From Kaistella pullorum (lineage in GTDB: Bacteria; Bacteroidota; Bacteroidia; Flavobacteriales; Weeksellaceae), in assembly GCF_014837035.1 (NCBI RefSeq), contig NZ_JACSPS010000001.1, positions 56,374 through 120,373 on the forward strand: a stretch of DNA of 64,000 nt, read 5' to 3'. The position numbers and the translations under genes are program-made. Shown here piece after piece: positions 1 through 7,495 of the stretch; positions within the stretch are counted from its first letter, which is position 1, and every line of letters begins with the position of its first letter. The notes under the pieces were generated by a model. That model made no database searches, was not told the origin of the DNA, and worked only from the letters and a program-made list of their open reading frames with translations.

Positions 1-112
1 TTTTCGAAAATTCATTGTGCGAATGAAATCTACTGATTAAATCGCGCGTGAATCCCACGTAGGTGCGACCATATTTCCGGCTGTATAAAATGTAGACTAC
101 AAACTCATCCAT
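1..112 (-). CDS. GIY-YIG nuclease family protein, copy A (partial at left edge)
   Basis: The first 37 codons of a small GIY-YIG domain protein are visible and the frame stays open to the window edge. The visible part differs from copy B at 203-454 by one residue only (Arg for Thr at position 12). It holds the GIY-YIG core, with YILYS near residue 7 and YVGFT near residue 18, followed by the usual Arg and His-Asn of the helix. This fold cuts DNA in homing enzymes, UvrC and related small proteins; the target here is unknown. The start lies 6 bases past the hairpin at 121-144. Confidence 0.75.
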   Translation of the reverse strand, partial: MDEFVVYILYSRKYGRTYVGFTRDLISRFHSHNEFSK

Positions 113-117
113 ATATC

Positions 118-144
118 AAAAAAGCCCAACAAATGTTGGGCTTT
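118..144 (-). terminator. Hairpin terminator, copy of the one at 460-486
   Basis: An 11-bp perfect stem (121-131 with 134-144) around a two-base loop, followed on the minus strand by six T residues. It is identical to the hairpin after the intact tRNA-Met. Here it follows the tRNA remnant, so it now stands in front of GIY-YIG copy A with no intact tRNA transcript to end. Confidence 0.75.
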
Positions 145-150
145 CAAGTG

Positions 151-204
151 TAGCGAAGACGGGAATTGAGCCCTGTCCGCCGCGGCGGATATGAATGCTG
201 CGCT
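151..204 (-). pseudogene. Remnant of the 3' part of tRNA-Met
   Basis: The 54 bases match the intact tRNA-Met at 493-543 from the D-stem/anticodon region to the 3' end. The acceptor 3' strand and T-loop side are unchanged, and the anticodon region is nearly unchanged (one mismatch beside CAT). The variable-loop region between them is replaced by a G+C-rich palindrome, which adds three bases. The 5' part, with the D arm and acceptor 5' strand, is missing; at 205 the sequence passes straight into the 3' end of GIY-YIG copy B, whose stop codon lies at the junction. It cannot fold as a working tRNA. Confidence 0.8.
176..189. repeat. Perfect 14-bp palindrome inside the tRNA remnant
   Basis: The sequence TCCGCCGCGGCGGA equals its own reverse complement and is far richer in G+C than its surroundings. 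It replaces the variable-loop part of the decayed tRNA-Met and is absent from the intact copy. It may be a recognition or cleavage site, or a dispersed palindromic repeat; which one cannot be told from one copy. Confidence 0.8.
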
Positions 205-454
205 AATATTTCACATTTTGTTTTATCAAATCCCTCCCAACACCGGACTTCAGCCAAATTTCTCGGGATATTGCTGCGCCTTTTGTATTGAAAAATTCGA
301 CATGAATAACTTCCCAAGGCCTGTATTTTATGGTAAAACCTCTTTTCGAAAATTCATTGTGCGAATGAAATCTACTGATTAAATCGCGCGTGAATCCCAC
401 GTAGGTGCGACCATATTTCGTGCTGTATAAAATATAAACTACAAACTCATCCAT
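203..454 (-). CDS. GIY-YIG nuclease family protein, copy B
   Basis: An 83-residue single-domain GIY-YIG protein of the short kind often annotated as UvrC-like or UPF0213-like endonuclease. The motif residues are visible: VYILYS at 6-11, YVGFT at 18-22, Arg23 and Arg28, HN at 32-33, and a conserved C-terminal REIWLKS stretch holding the expected catalytic Glu. It starts 6 bases after the hairpin that ends the tRNA-Met transcript and has no clear promoter of its own, so read-through from the tRNA promoter is the likely source of its mRNA. Its stop codon is formed at the junction with the tRNA remnant. The biological target is unknown; association with tRNA-Met suggests a site-specific mobile gene. 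Confidence 0.8.
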   Translation of the reverse strand: MDEFVVYILYSTKYGRTYVGFTRDLISRFHSHNEFSKRGFTIKYRPWEVIHVEFFNTKGAAISREIWLKSGVGRDLIKQNVKY

Positions 455-459
455 ATATC

Positions 460-486
460 AAAAAAGCCCAACAAATGTTGGGCTTT
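460..486 (-). terminator. Terminator of tRNA-Met
   Basis: A perfect 11-bp stem (463-473 with 476-486) followed on the minus strand by six T residues, 6 bases beyond the tRNA 3' end. The GIY-YIG start codon follows directly after the T run, so any expression from the tRNA promoter needs read-through. Confidence 0.85.
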
Positions 487-492
487 AAAGTG

Positions 493-566
493 TAGCGAAG
501 ACGGGAATTGAACCCGTGACCTCAGGGTTATGAATCCTGCGCTCTAACCAACTGAGCTACCTCGCC
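493..566 (-). tRNA. tRNA-Met (anticodon CAT), elongator type
   Basis: A complete 74-base tRNA on the minus strand. The 7-bp acceptor stem (with two G-U pairs), D arm, anticodon arm with CAT, a five-base variable loop and the T arm with GGTTCAATTCC can all be read. CCA is not fully encoded. The first acceptor pair is G-U rather than the C-A mismatch typical of bacterial initiators, and the anticodon stem lacks the three G-C pairs of an initiator, so elongator Met is more likely. A tRNA-Ile2 with modified CAU cannot be excluded by sequence alone. A well-matched promoter lies at 636-666. Confidence 0.93.
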
Positions 567-635
567 AAAAGCTTTTTCGTGAAGAGTTTTCCTGTTTTAA
601 AACCATATCAAACTGCCTCGCCGATTAAAGTGGTG

Positions 636-666
636 CAAAGATAAAAATAATTTGGAACTCAGCAAA
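636..666 (-). promoter_or_regulatory. Promoter of tRNA-Met (Bacteroidota type)
   Basis: On the minus strand TTTG (666-663) is followed after exactly 19 bases by TATCTTTG (643-636). This is a full match to the Bacteroidota -33/-7 pattern TTTG-N19-TAnnTTTG. It reads toward the tRNA, about 70 bases upstream of its 5' end. Confidence 0.8.
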
Positions 667-670
667 CAAA

Positions 671-1948
671 TTATAGACTTAAATAACTGATGACATCTGC
701 CGCATGGCTCGGCTTCGCGATGATTTTATTTGAAGCGTCGAGCACGAAGTATGTAGGCGTGGCGTGAACATTATATTTTTCTGCTACAGTGCTGTACCAG
801 CCTTTGAGTTCAGTATCATTAATCCAGGGAAGACTTTTCACTTTATTATTGTATGCGTCTCTGTCATTATCAAGCGAAAAGGCAATAATTTCGATTTTCT
901 TCGCTTTCATCGCATTATATTTCTCGATCAGTTTCGGTAAATCGGCCTCGCAATGAGAACATGTGGATGCCCAGAATACAATAACTTTCCGGTCGGCTTT
1001 TACATCATAAACAGATTTTGCCGTGGTATTGGTGGCTTGATTGAAGACATAATTTGAAAACTGAGCGCCGACTTCTGTATTCACATTGGTAGCGATGGTT
1101 TTAGACAAACGTTCATTGATCGTACACTTCAGGTTTTTGGCTTCTGTAAGATATTTGTCCTTCAGATCTTTCATTTCATAAATGTCGAAAATCTCAATTA
1201 GTTCAGACAAAACGGTCTGCCCGCGCGGTGTTTCGGTATTTACGGCTTTTAGCAATTTATCCACGTCCGCACTCAGATCTGCACCCGGATTTACATTTAA
1301 ATATGAGATCAAAACAGGTCGCAGAAGCGATGATGTTTCGAGGAGATCATTTGTATTTGAGAGGAAATTTATAATCTCACTATGCGTCAGTGAAGAAGCA
1401 TTTTTCTTGTCTACAAATTTTGCATAATTCGTCTGGTAATAGCTCACAAACGGATTGGCCGCCATGCTTTGCGCACTTATAGAAAGCTGTGCAATCTCTG
1501 TCTCCAGGGCTTTCCGGAAATCCGACGACGGCGGATAGTATTCTTTAATCTGATGAAGCGCCGGAAGTATATATTCACGTTTTTGCTGCGCATCCTGCAG
1601 TGAGTTCATCAGCGCGTTGCTCTGATCAAGGTACTGGATGTTGCTGATCTTTCCCTTGTCAGCATCGAATTTCATCTTCACATCACGGTTTTCAGAAATA
1701 AAATTGATCGAGGCATTCGCTTCAGGAAAATACAGTTTCATCATTCCGCTGTATGGCTTATCAACGGAGATTTGCCACGTATTTTCTTTGCGGACTGCTT
1801 TGGTGAAAAGCATATCCTTCGAACCGTTCAGAGTATAGAGATAAACTTCTTTTGGAGTAAAAGTAGCAGCGGATTCGATATTTATTTTAAACTGTGCTGA
1901 AAGGCTGCTTACAGCCATCAGACCTGCAATTGCAAAAACTTTTTTCAT
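671..1948 (-). CDS. TlpA-like thioredoxin-fold protein, exported
   Basis: A 425-residue exported protein. The start at 1948 gives a clean signal peptide (MKKVFAIAGLM to SLSAQ); a longer in-frame start exists at 2014 but would bury it and reads through the terminator at 1964-1990. The N-terminal 300 residues resemble the helical and beta region found in Bacteroidota thiol-disulfide oxidoreductases. The C-terminal 110 residues are a thioredoxin fold with the redox motif CSHC at 330-333 after FWAST, and the cis-proline region ATPTYF. TlpA/ResA-type proteins reduce disulfides outside the cytoplasm; the partner is unknown. It lies downstream of the T9SS gene but behind a strong terminator. Confidence 0.85.
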   Translation of the reverse strand: MKKVFAIAGLMAVSSLSAQFKINIESAATFTPKEVYLYTLNGSKDMLFTKAVRKENTWQISVDKPYSGMMKLYFPEANASINFISENRDVKMKFDADKGKISNIQYLDQSNALMNSLQDAQQKREYILPALHQIKEYYPPSSDFRKALETEIAQLSISAQSMAANPFVSYYQTNYAKFVDKKNASSLTHSEIINFLSNTNDLLETSSLLRPVLISYLNVNPGADLSADVDKLLKAVNTETPRGQTVLSELIEIFDIYEMKDLKDKYLTEAKNLKCTINERLSKTIATNVNTEVGAQFSNYVFNQATNTTAKSVYDVKADRKVIVFWASTCSHCEADLPKLIEKYNAMKAKKIEIIAFSLDNDRDAYNNKVKSLPWINDTELKGWYSTVAEKYNVHATPTYFVLDASNKIIAKPSHAADVISYLSL

Positions 1949-1956
1949 ACCGTAAA

Positions 1957-1990
1957 TATAAAAAAACTCACCGGATAAAGCGGTGAGTTT
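1957..1990 (-). terminator. Terminator after the small PID-CTERM-like gene
   Basis: A 10-bp perfect stem (1964-1973 with 1981-1990) followed on the minus strand by seven T residues. It ends transcripts coming from 2011-4219. The T run is only about 10 bases from the start codon of the thioredoxin gene at 1948, so that gene needs a promoter overlapping the hairpin or depends on read-through. Confidence 0.8.
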
Positions 1991-2010
1991 GAGGTTTCGA
2001 AAGTTTTGTC

Positions 2011-2226
2011 TCAAGCTGTTTTGCGTTGAATTTTATGCTGGAAAAGTAGAATTAAGGATATGGCAATAAAAATTAAGACATATACATACAGATCAATAGG
2101 AGAAGCCGGTTCACCCGGACCGGTTCCACCGCCGCCACCGCCCGGCGGAGCCGGAGGCACCTCAGCGTTCATCACCGCATTTATTCCGGTAAATAGGAAT
2201 AAATATATTTTATTTAATAGTTTCAT
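2011..2226 (-). CDS. Small PID-CTERM-like membrane protein
   Basis: A 71-residue protein with three parts: an N-terminal signal peptide (about 1-20), a short Pro/Gly-rich mature segment with a run of six glycines (about 23-40), and a C-terminal tail in which PASPID is followed by a hydrophobic segment (about 45-63) and a basic end, HKIQRK. This layout resembles the PID-CTERM sorting signals of Flavobacteriia, which parallel PEP-CTERM tails handled by exosortase-like enzymes. Almost nothing would remain after both cleavages. It starts 16 bases after the T9SS gene at 2243-4219 and is likely cotranscribed with it. The family name is from memory and not confirmed. Confidence 0.65.
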   Translation of the reverse strand: MKLLNKIYLFLFTGINAVMNAEVPPAPPGGGGGGTGPGEPASPIDLYVYVLIFIAISLILLFQHKIQRKTA

Positions 2227-2242
2227 AATTTGTGTTTTAGTT

Positions 2243-4219
2243 TTATCTGACGATTTTCGAACTCATTTTTTCACCGGTTTCTGAAACAGCCGTCACTATG
2301 TAACCTGAACTGTTTTTAGAAAGATCGAGCCTGAAATCTTCAGCTGTGCTCACATCTTTGCCCGAAATCACCAGTTTACCGCTCAGGTCGTAAACGTTTA
2401 CGGTAGCTCTCTTCCATGCCGGATCAAAACGAACTACATACGCATCAGCGGCCCTGTTGAAGACCACCATGGTGCGTGAAGGTTTCACCGCGCCGCCGGC
2501 GCCCAGGACCTGCTGTGGTTTGCCGTAATATAAACTGTATTGGTCACCGGTAACGGGAACAATTTGGTTCTGAAAGATCTCAGATTCAACACCGTTAATA
2601 TCCCGGAAGTAAAATCCGATACCGGTGGAGAGTGCATGAGTGCCGTCCGTAAGCAACTCTGTATTTTCTCTGATTTCAAATTTTAAGGACTTAATTCCGG
2701 TGCTGTACAGCGCTAGCGGAACGGCTTTGCCTGTAAAGTTTGCTTCATTAGCTTCATTGATGTAAAGCCAGTATGCATTAGAAAAAGCCGGATCTATTCC
2801 ACCGGTCGTGGCGTTCTCTTCGAAAGTACCGATAATATTGTCACTTCCAAGTGTAGACTGCGTGGTAGCATCTGTTGTATGACCTGAAACCGCTGTAGGA
2901 TACACTGCATAATAAGTTCGTGACATTTCTTCGCCGAATTCATCCAGTGCAATGACGCCCAACTGTTTTACCGAACCGCCTAAAGATCTGGCATTCACTG
3001 AATAATTACCGGATGTACGCGGCGTATTTTTAAACCTCCTTAAATTATCAAAAGACAAAGTGCGGTTACCGCCGGATTCAGCTGCATTATCTCTCATTTT
3101 AATGACAAATGTCTGCATGGGTTTGATGATCAGACCTACGTCACCCACCGGAACGGGCGAGCCTGAAGTAAAGTTGATGAATTTAGCTCCCGTAGAATAG
3201 GTCGCGCCACCAGGAGTAGACTGCACCGTACCGGGATCATAGCGAATCCCCTGAATTGCCGACAATGCGTTGTTGTCCGTAGTGGTACCCGCTTCCACAA
3301 TGCCGATCATACCTAAATCGAGGTTTGTGAGATATGGGTTACCAAACTGATACATATTGCGGCCAAATGTCCCTGTCCACAAATTGGTAGAAAAATCCCA
3401 GTTATCCTGCAGATAGGAGCTGTACCTTTCGTTATAGACGTTTCTCGCATTACCGCCGACGCCGAAATTAACACCCAAAGCAGCATCTTTCAGAAGTTCA
3501 TTCACGCCGTTTGCTATCGGAACTCCTTTTACGGTGTATACACTTCCATTTGCAACGGGCGCATTGGCGGGCATTGCAGCAGGAGGATTTCCGGAATCGA
3601 AATTCTTTGAGCCAAACATATAGTAGGCTGTACTTTTCGGCGTAAGTGAAGTGACTGGAAGATTTGCAGATACAACAGTGGCGTTATTCCAGGTAAGCAC
3701 TTCATCCTGGCTATAGCGACTATTTGAAAACGTTTTCCCAAATGTGCCGATTGCGTTTGTAGCACCTGACAGTGACGAAATCACTTTATTGTAGAAAGGC
3801 AATGAAATCTGCTGATACGTACCGTGTTTGGACGTACGGAACTCTTTGTCTACCACAGCAGTCAAGTTTGCACCCTGCGTAAGGCCCTGAATGTGCAGTT
3901 GCCCGTACGTGGAAGGACTTGAAGTGGAAGAATGGTTCACGGGATTGTTTAACCGGAGAATAAAGTTTCCGCCATCGGTCTTGTCAGCTGTTCCCGCTGC
4001 ATTCAGTGTTTTAAAGACATCAGAAGCGGAGCCTTGGATCATCACGTTTCCCCGAACATCAAAAAGCCCTGTATCCCTGGTCTGCAGTCCACCGCCGTTA
4101 TACACGAGTGTATTTTCGGCGACGAAAACTACTGCATCCTTGTTTACGTTCATCAGAACCTGAGCTGATACGGGAATGCTTATCGTTAAAAACGATATCA
4201 GTAGTAAATTTTTTTTCAT
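2243..4219 (-). CDS. T9SS type A sorting domain-containing surface protein
   Basis: A 658-residue secreted protein. The start at 4219 gives a standard signal peptide ending in PVSAQ; a longer start at 4264 adds 15 residues that spoil it. The last 75 residues form a T9SS type A C-terminal domain: a beta-sandwich region with VNVYDLSGKLV, then SSGYIVTAVSETG and the basic end KIVR. Type IX secretion would carry the protein across the outer membrane and cut off this domain. The middle has no recognised domain; it is rich in Gly, Asn and Thr with beta-strand character, like large surface proteins of the phylum. Followed closely by the PID-CTERM-like gene. Confidence 0.85.
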   Translation of the reverse strand: MKKNLLLISFLTISIPVSAQVLMNVNKDAVVFVAENTLVYNGGGLQTRDTGLFDVRGNVMIQGSASDVFKTLNAAGTADKTDGGNFILRLNNPVNHSSTSSPSTYGQLHIQGLTQGANLTAVVDKEFRTSKHGTYQQISLPFYNKVISSLSGATNAIGTFGKTFSNSRYSQDEVLTWNNATVVSANLPVTSLTPKSTAYYMFGSKNFDSGNPPAAMPANAPVANGSVYTVKGVPIANGVNELLKDAALGVNFGVGGNARNVYNERYSSYLQDNWDFSTNLWTGTFGRNMYQFGNPYLTNLDLGMIGIVEAGTTTDNNALSAIQGIRYDPGTVQSTPGGATYSTGAKFINFTSGSPVPVGDVGLIIKPMQTFVIKMRDNAAESGGNRTLSFDNLRRFKNTPRTSGNYSVNARSLGGSVKQLGVIALDEFGEEMSRTYYAVYPTAVSGHTTDATTQSTLGSDNIIGTFEENATTGGIDPAFSNAYWLYINEANEANFTGKAVPLALYSTGIKSLKFEIRENTELLTDGTHALSTGIGFYFRDINGVESEIFQNQIVPVTGDQYSLYYGKPQQVLGAGGAVKPSRTMVVFNRAADAYVVRFDPAWKRATVNVYDLSGKLVISGKDVSTAEDFRLDLSKNSSGYIVTAVSETGEKMSSKIVR

Positions 4220-4307
4220 CTTATTGTGTTTGTGTTTAAGCAAGGAAAACCTTACCCAATACAAATATATTTATTTTCAGGCAAACACAACAGAATAAAT
4301 GAAAAGA

Positions 4308-5489
4308 TTACAGGGTTATCGTTTCGGAATCAAGAATAATCTCATCCTGTGCTTCAATATCGAACATAAAGTCTTCGAGCACCTTTTCCGTAGTTCCGCG
4401 CAGGCCACGGGCACCCAAACCTTTGTCCATGGTTTCAGCCACAATAGCTTCCACGGCTTCATCAGTGAAAACCAGTTTCACACCGTCCATCTTGAAAAGT
4501 TCTACAAATTGATTGATGATTGAGTTCTTAGGTTCGCGCATGATGCGTACCATCGTTTCTTTGGTAAGCTTCTCAAGATAAGTGACGATCGGGAAACGGC
4601 CTAAGAGCTCCGGAATCAAACCGAATTTACGCAGATCGATCGCATTCAGTTGACTTAAGATATAATCTTCATCTTCAGTTTTACCCAGTTTTTCGGCACT
4701 GAAACCAATCGCCTGCTTATTGAGTCTGCGCTCGATGATCTCTTTAATCCCATCAAAAGCACCGCCCGCGATGAACAGGATATTCTGTGTGTTAACCTGG
4801 ATGTATTTCTGGTCAGGATGCTTGCGCCCACCCTGTGGCGGCACATTTACGATGCTTCCCTCTAAAAGTTTCAAAAGTCCCTGCTGAACACCTTCACCCG
4901 AAACATCACGTGTGATACTTGGATTATCTGACTTGCGCGCGATTTTGTCGATCTCATCAATAAATACAATACCCCGCTCAGCTTTTTCCACGTCATAATC
5001 CGCTACCATCAGCAGGCGCGAAAGTATGCTTTCCACATCTTCGCCCACATAACCGGCTTCGGTAAGAATGGTGGCATCTACAATACAAAACGGAACATTC
5101 AGTTCACGCGCAATGGTTTTAGCCAGAAGCGTCTTTCCCGTTCCGGTTTCACCAATCATGATGATGTTAGATTTTTCAATCTCAATCTCGCGGTTTTCGT
5201 CTTTGGCGTGAAGAAGTCTTTTATAATGGTTGTAAACAGCGATGGAGAGTTGCTTTTTAGCCTGATCCTGACCAATGACATATTGATCGAGAAATGCTTT
5301 TATTTCTTTTGGTTTTTTCAGTTCAGCCATGCTGTCCGCCGGAGAATAAGAATCTGTCGCGGTGTTTTCTTTGATGATTGCGTGTGCCTGCTCAATGCAG
5401 TTTTCGCATATGAAACCTTCATTGCCGGAAATAAGGATTTGTACATCTTTTCTTTTCTTTCCGCAGAATGAACATTGGTTCGAATTCAT
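4308..5489 (-). CDS. clpX: ATP-dependent Clp protease ATP-binding subunit ClpX
   Basis: A 393-residue AAA+ unfoldase that feeds tagged proteins to ClpP. The N-terminal zinc-binding domain has Cys6, Cys9, Cys28 and Cys31. Walker A is GETGTGKT at 112-119, Walker B is IVFIDEID, and the pore motif GYVGED is present. The loop AIGFSAEKL carries the IGF tripeptide needed to dock on ClpP; clpP is not in this window. Length is slightly under the usual 410-430. It lies 57 bases downstream of the HIT gene on the same strand and may share its transcript. Confidence 0.97.
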   Translation of the reverse strand: MNSNQCSFCGKKRKDVQILISGNEGFICENCIEQAHAIIKENTATDSYSPADSMAELKKPKEIKAFLDQYVIGQDQAKKQLSIAVYNHYKRLLHAKDENREIEIEKSNIIMIGETGTGKTLLAKTIARELNVPFCIVDATILTEAGYVGEDVESILSRLLMVADYDVEKAERGIVFIDEIDKIARKSDNPSITRDVSGEGVQQGLLKLLEGSIVNVPPQGGRKHPDQKYIQVNTQNILFIAGGAFDGIKEIIERRLNKQAIGFSAEKLGKTEDEDYILSQLNAIDLRKFGLIPELLGRFPIVTYLEKLTKETMVRIMREPKNSIINQFVELFKMDGVKLVFTDEAVEAIVAETMDKGLGARGLRGTTEKVLEDFMFDIEAQDEIILDSETITL

Positions 5490-5546
5490 AAAATATAGTA
5501 GAGTTTAATAAAGTAGTTCCGCTAAAAAGCAAAACTTAAAAAATTT

Positions 5547-5936
5547 TTAAGCGCCGACGATATGCTGCTGAATCGCCATGTATTCCTCCTTTGAAAGAGT
5601 AAGACGCGGATTGGCAAAATTCATGTCGGACATTGAACTGATCGGGATCAAGTGAATGTGCGCATGCGGCACCTCTAGGCCCACCACAGCTACAGCAATA
5701 CGTTTGCCAGGATAAGCCACCTTCATTTTGTTGGCAACCGAGTGTGCAAAAGCCCAAAGTTCCTTAAAGTCATCCGCTTCCAGATCAAAAATCAGATCGG
5801 TTTCCTGCTTCGGAATGACAAGCGTGTGCCCTTCAACTAGGGGCATAGCATCCAGGAACGCAAGATGGCGGTCGTCTTCGGCAACCTTATAAGATGGAAT
5901 CTCACCTGCGATAATTTTGGAAAATATTGAACTCAT
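5547..5936 (-). CDS. HIT family hydrolase
   Basis: A 129-residue histidine triad protein. The motif HAHIHL (His91, His93, His95) is complete, and GHTLVIPK is the usual N-terminal strand. Proteins of this branch (Hint/PKCI-like) hydrolyse nucleoside phosphoramidates such as AMP-lysine; the natural substrate in bacteria is not settled. It starts 24 bases after the stop of greA, a pairing common in Bacteroidota, so the two are probably one operon. Confidence 0.93.
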   Translation of the reverse strand: MSSIFSKIIAGEIPSYKVAEDDRHLAFLDAMPLVEGHTLVIPKQETDLIFDLEADDFKELWAFAHSVANKMKVAYPGKRIAVAVVGLEVPHAHIHLIPISSMSDMNFANPRLTLSKEEYMAIQQHIVGA

Positions 5937-5960
5937 GGCCGGTACTGTTTAAATAAACAA

Positions 5961-6431
5961 TTAAAGTGAAATCTCGAGCACTTCGAACGAAAGTTTATTT
6001 CCGTTCGGCAGCACGATGTCTGCTGTTTCACCCACGGTCTTACCTAAAAGTCCTTTGGCAATCGGTGTGTTAACCGAGATTTTGCCCGATTTCAGGTCGC
6101 TCTCGTTATCAGGCACCAGTGTAAATTTCTGCTCAGTTTTTGTAGCGCTGTTTAGTAAGCGAACAGTGGTAAGTATCGATACTTTGGAGGTATCAAGTTG
6201 TGTCTCGTCAATCACCTTAGAATTCACGATGAAGTCTTTCAGCTTCGAAATTTTCATCTCAAGCATGCCCTGCGCTTCCTTCGCCGCATCATACTCCGCG
6301 TTTTCAGAAAGGTCGCCTTTATCACGCGCCTCAGCGATCTGCTGGGTAATCTTTGGGCGCTCTACGGTTTCAAGCTGCTCCAGTTCTGCCTTCATTTTAT
6401 CTAAACCATCTTTGGTTACATAACTTGCCAT
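5961..6431 (-). CDS. greA: Transcription elongation factor GreA
   Basis: A 156-residue GreA. The N-terminal coiled coil (about 8-75) carries the acidic tip GDLSENAEYD near residues 39-48, which enters the RNA polymerase secondary channel and stimulates cleavage of backtracked RNA. The C-terminal FKBP-like domain ends in LSFEVLEISL. The start at 6431 (MASYVTKDGL) matches the family; a longer start at 6488 would overlap the promoter region. Divergent from the lipoprotein gene at 6531 and upstream of the HIT gene. Confidence 0.96.
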   Translation of the reverse strand: MASYVTKDGLDKMKAELEQLETVERPKITQQIAEARDKGDLSENAEYDAAKEAQGMLEMKISKLKDFIVNSKVIDETQLDTSKVSILTTVRLLNSATKTEQKFTLVPDNESDLKSGKISVNTPIAKGLLGKTVGETADIVLPNGNKLSFEVLEISL

Positions 6432-6530
6432 AATAAATGTGTTTAAGGTGAGTATAAAAAAATAATCCGACATTTGCCGGACAATCATTTCTGTGTAAAT
6501 TCGTTTTACAAATATATAAATTTATTTCGA

Positions 6531-6977
6531 ATGACGGTGAAAATTTCGTCCGCTATTTCTGCAATCGCACTCATTTTCAGCCTACTAATCCTATCATCTT
6601 GCCGCGAAAGGGAAGAAACTGTGCGCTGCTTTCCCGATGTTCCGGTAAACGTGATTCTGAACCTCAATCTTCCCGCTTATTATGAGCTGCAAAATGTGAA
6701 CGGATGGATTTATGTAAACGAACAGCAGGCCGGGACACGTGGCCTTATCGTAGTGCGGACCACCAACGGATTCAAAATTTATGACCGCAATGCACCGCAC
6801 CTTTGCCCCGGAAACGACACCACGCTGCGGGTAGAAAACGGCATCCGCATTGTTTGTCCGCAAGATGGCGCCGAATGGATCCTAATCACCGGTGAACCAA
6901 TCAAAAACGCGCAGATCTCACCTAAAACATATCGCTACAACCTCGATCCAAGTGGTATTCTTACTATTTTTAATTAA
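6531..6977 (+). CDS. Rieske-like lipoprotein lacking the metal ligands
   Basis: A 148-residue lipoprotein: the signal peptide ends in LLILSSC, giving a lipidated Cys. The C-terminal half follows the order of a Rieske domain ([10 protein letters not shown], a strand, [16 protein letters not shown], then a proline-free end in LDPSGILTI). The two ligand boxes are altered: the first reads APH instead of CxH, and the second reads CPQD instead of CxxH, so a 2Fe-2S cluster is unlikely. The role is unknown; it may be a structural relic or binding domain. Followed after 5 bases by dtd, suggesting one transcript. The start at 6531 follows an in-frame extension that would spoil the signal peptide. Confidence 0.6.
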   Translation: MTVKISSAISAIALIFSLLILSSCREREETVRCFPDVPVNVILNLNLPAYYELQNVNGWIYVNEQQAGTRGLIVVRTTNGFKIYDRNAPHLCPGNDTTLRVENGIRIVCPQDGAEWILITGEPIKNAQISPKTYRYNLDPSGILTIFN

Positions 6978-6982
6978 AATTA

Positions 6983-7432
6983 ATGAAAACTGTCATTCAA
7001 AGAGTTTCACAGGCGGATGTGACGGTGGACGGAATTGTTGCCGGTGAAATCGGTTACGGACTTTTACTGCTGGTAGGGATCGATGAAAACGATTCGACTG
7101 CAGATATTGACTGGCTCGTGCAGAAAATTCTGAACCTCAGGATTTTTGGTGACGATGAGGGCAAACTCAACCTTTCCGTTAAGGATATTAAAGGTGAAAT
7201 ACTTTGTATCAGCCAGTTTACGCTGATCGCAGATTACAAAAAAGGCAACCGCCCATCATTTATAAATGCGGCAAAACCGGACAAAGCGATGCCGTTATTT
7301 GAATATTTCAAAACAGAAATTACGAAATCGGGCCTAAGAACCGAAAGCGGAATTTTCGGCGCTGACATGAAAGTTTCACTGCTCAACGACGGTCCGGTGA
7401 CGATCGTGATGGATTCTAAAACCAAAAATTAA
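6983..7432 (+). CDS. dtd: D-aminoacyl-tRNA deacylase
   Basis: A 149-residue enzyme that removes D-amino acids (and glycine from tRNA-Ala) from mischarged tRNA. The two active-site signatures are visible: SQFTL at 77-81 and NDGPVT at 135-140, whose Gly-Pro forms the chirality filter. Full family length, with the usual [17 protein letters not shown] start. It follows the Rieske-like lipoprotein gene by 5 bases. Confidence 0.97.
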   Translation: MKTVIQRVSQADVTVDGIVAGEIGYGLLLLVGIDENDSTADIDWLVQKILNLRIFGDDEGKLNLSVKDIKGEILCISQFTLIADYKKGNRPSFINAAKPDKAMPLFEYFKTEITKSGLRTESGIFGADMKVSLLNDGPVTIVMDSKTKN

Positions 7433-7495
7433 AGCAGAAATCTCACCGCGAAAGTTAATTTTAAATATATTTGATTTTAACTAAAAAAAACGCGG

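Larger units (their letters stand above)
1..546. repeat. Tandem duplication: GIY-YIG gene + hairpin + tRNA-Met 3' part
   Basis: Bases 1-170 match bases 343-512 almost exactly with a constant offset of 342. The unit holds, read on the minus strand, the 3' part of tRNA-Met, a terminator hairpin and a small GIY-YIG nuclease gene. Beyond base 170 the left copy diverges inside the tRNA part, and similarity resumes up to 204 (matching 543). The rightmost unit carries the complete tRNA. The left unit continues outside the window. Each GIY-YIG gene is thus flanked by tRNA 3'-end sequence, the layout expected of elements that enter tRNA genes and restore their 3' ends; that mechanism is inference. Confidence 0.85.

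Noticed and set aside
191-382. A plus-strand frame across the GIY-YIG copy B
   Set aside because: It is antisense to the nuclease gene and includes the tRNA remnant; no homology features.
2060-2284. A plus-strand frame with a proline-rich stretch
   Set aside because: It is the antisense of the polyglycine segment of the small PID-CTERM-like gene, which has a signal peptide and a better context.
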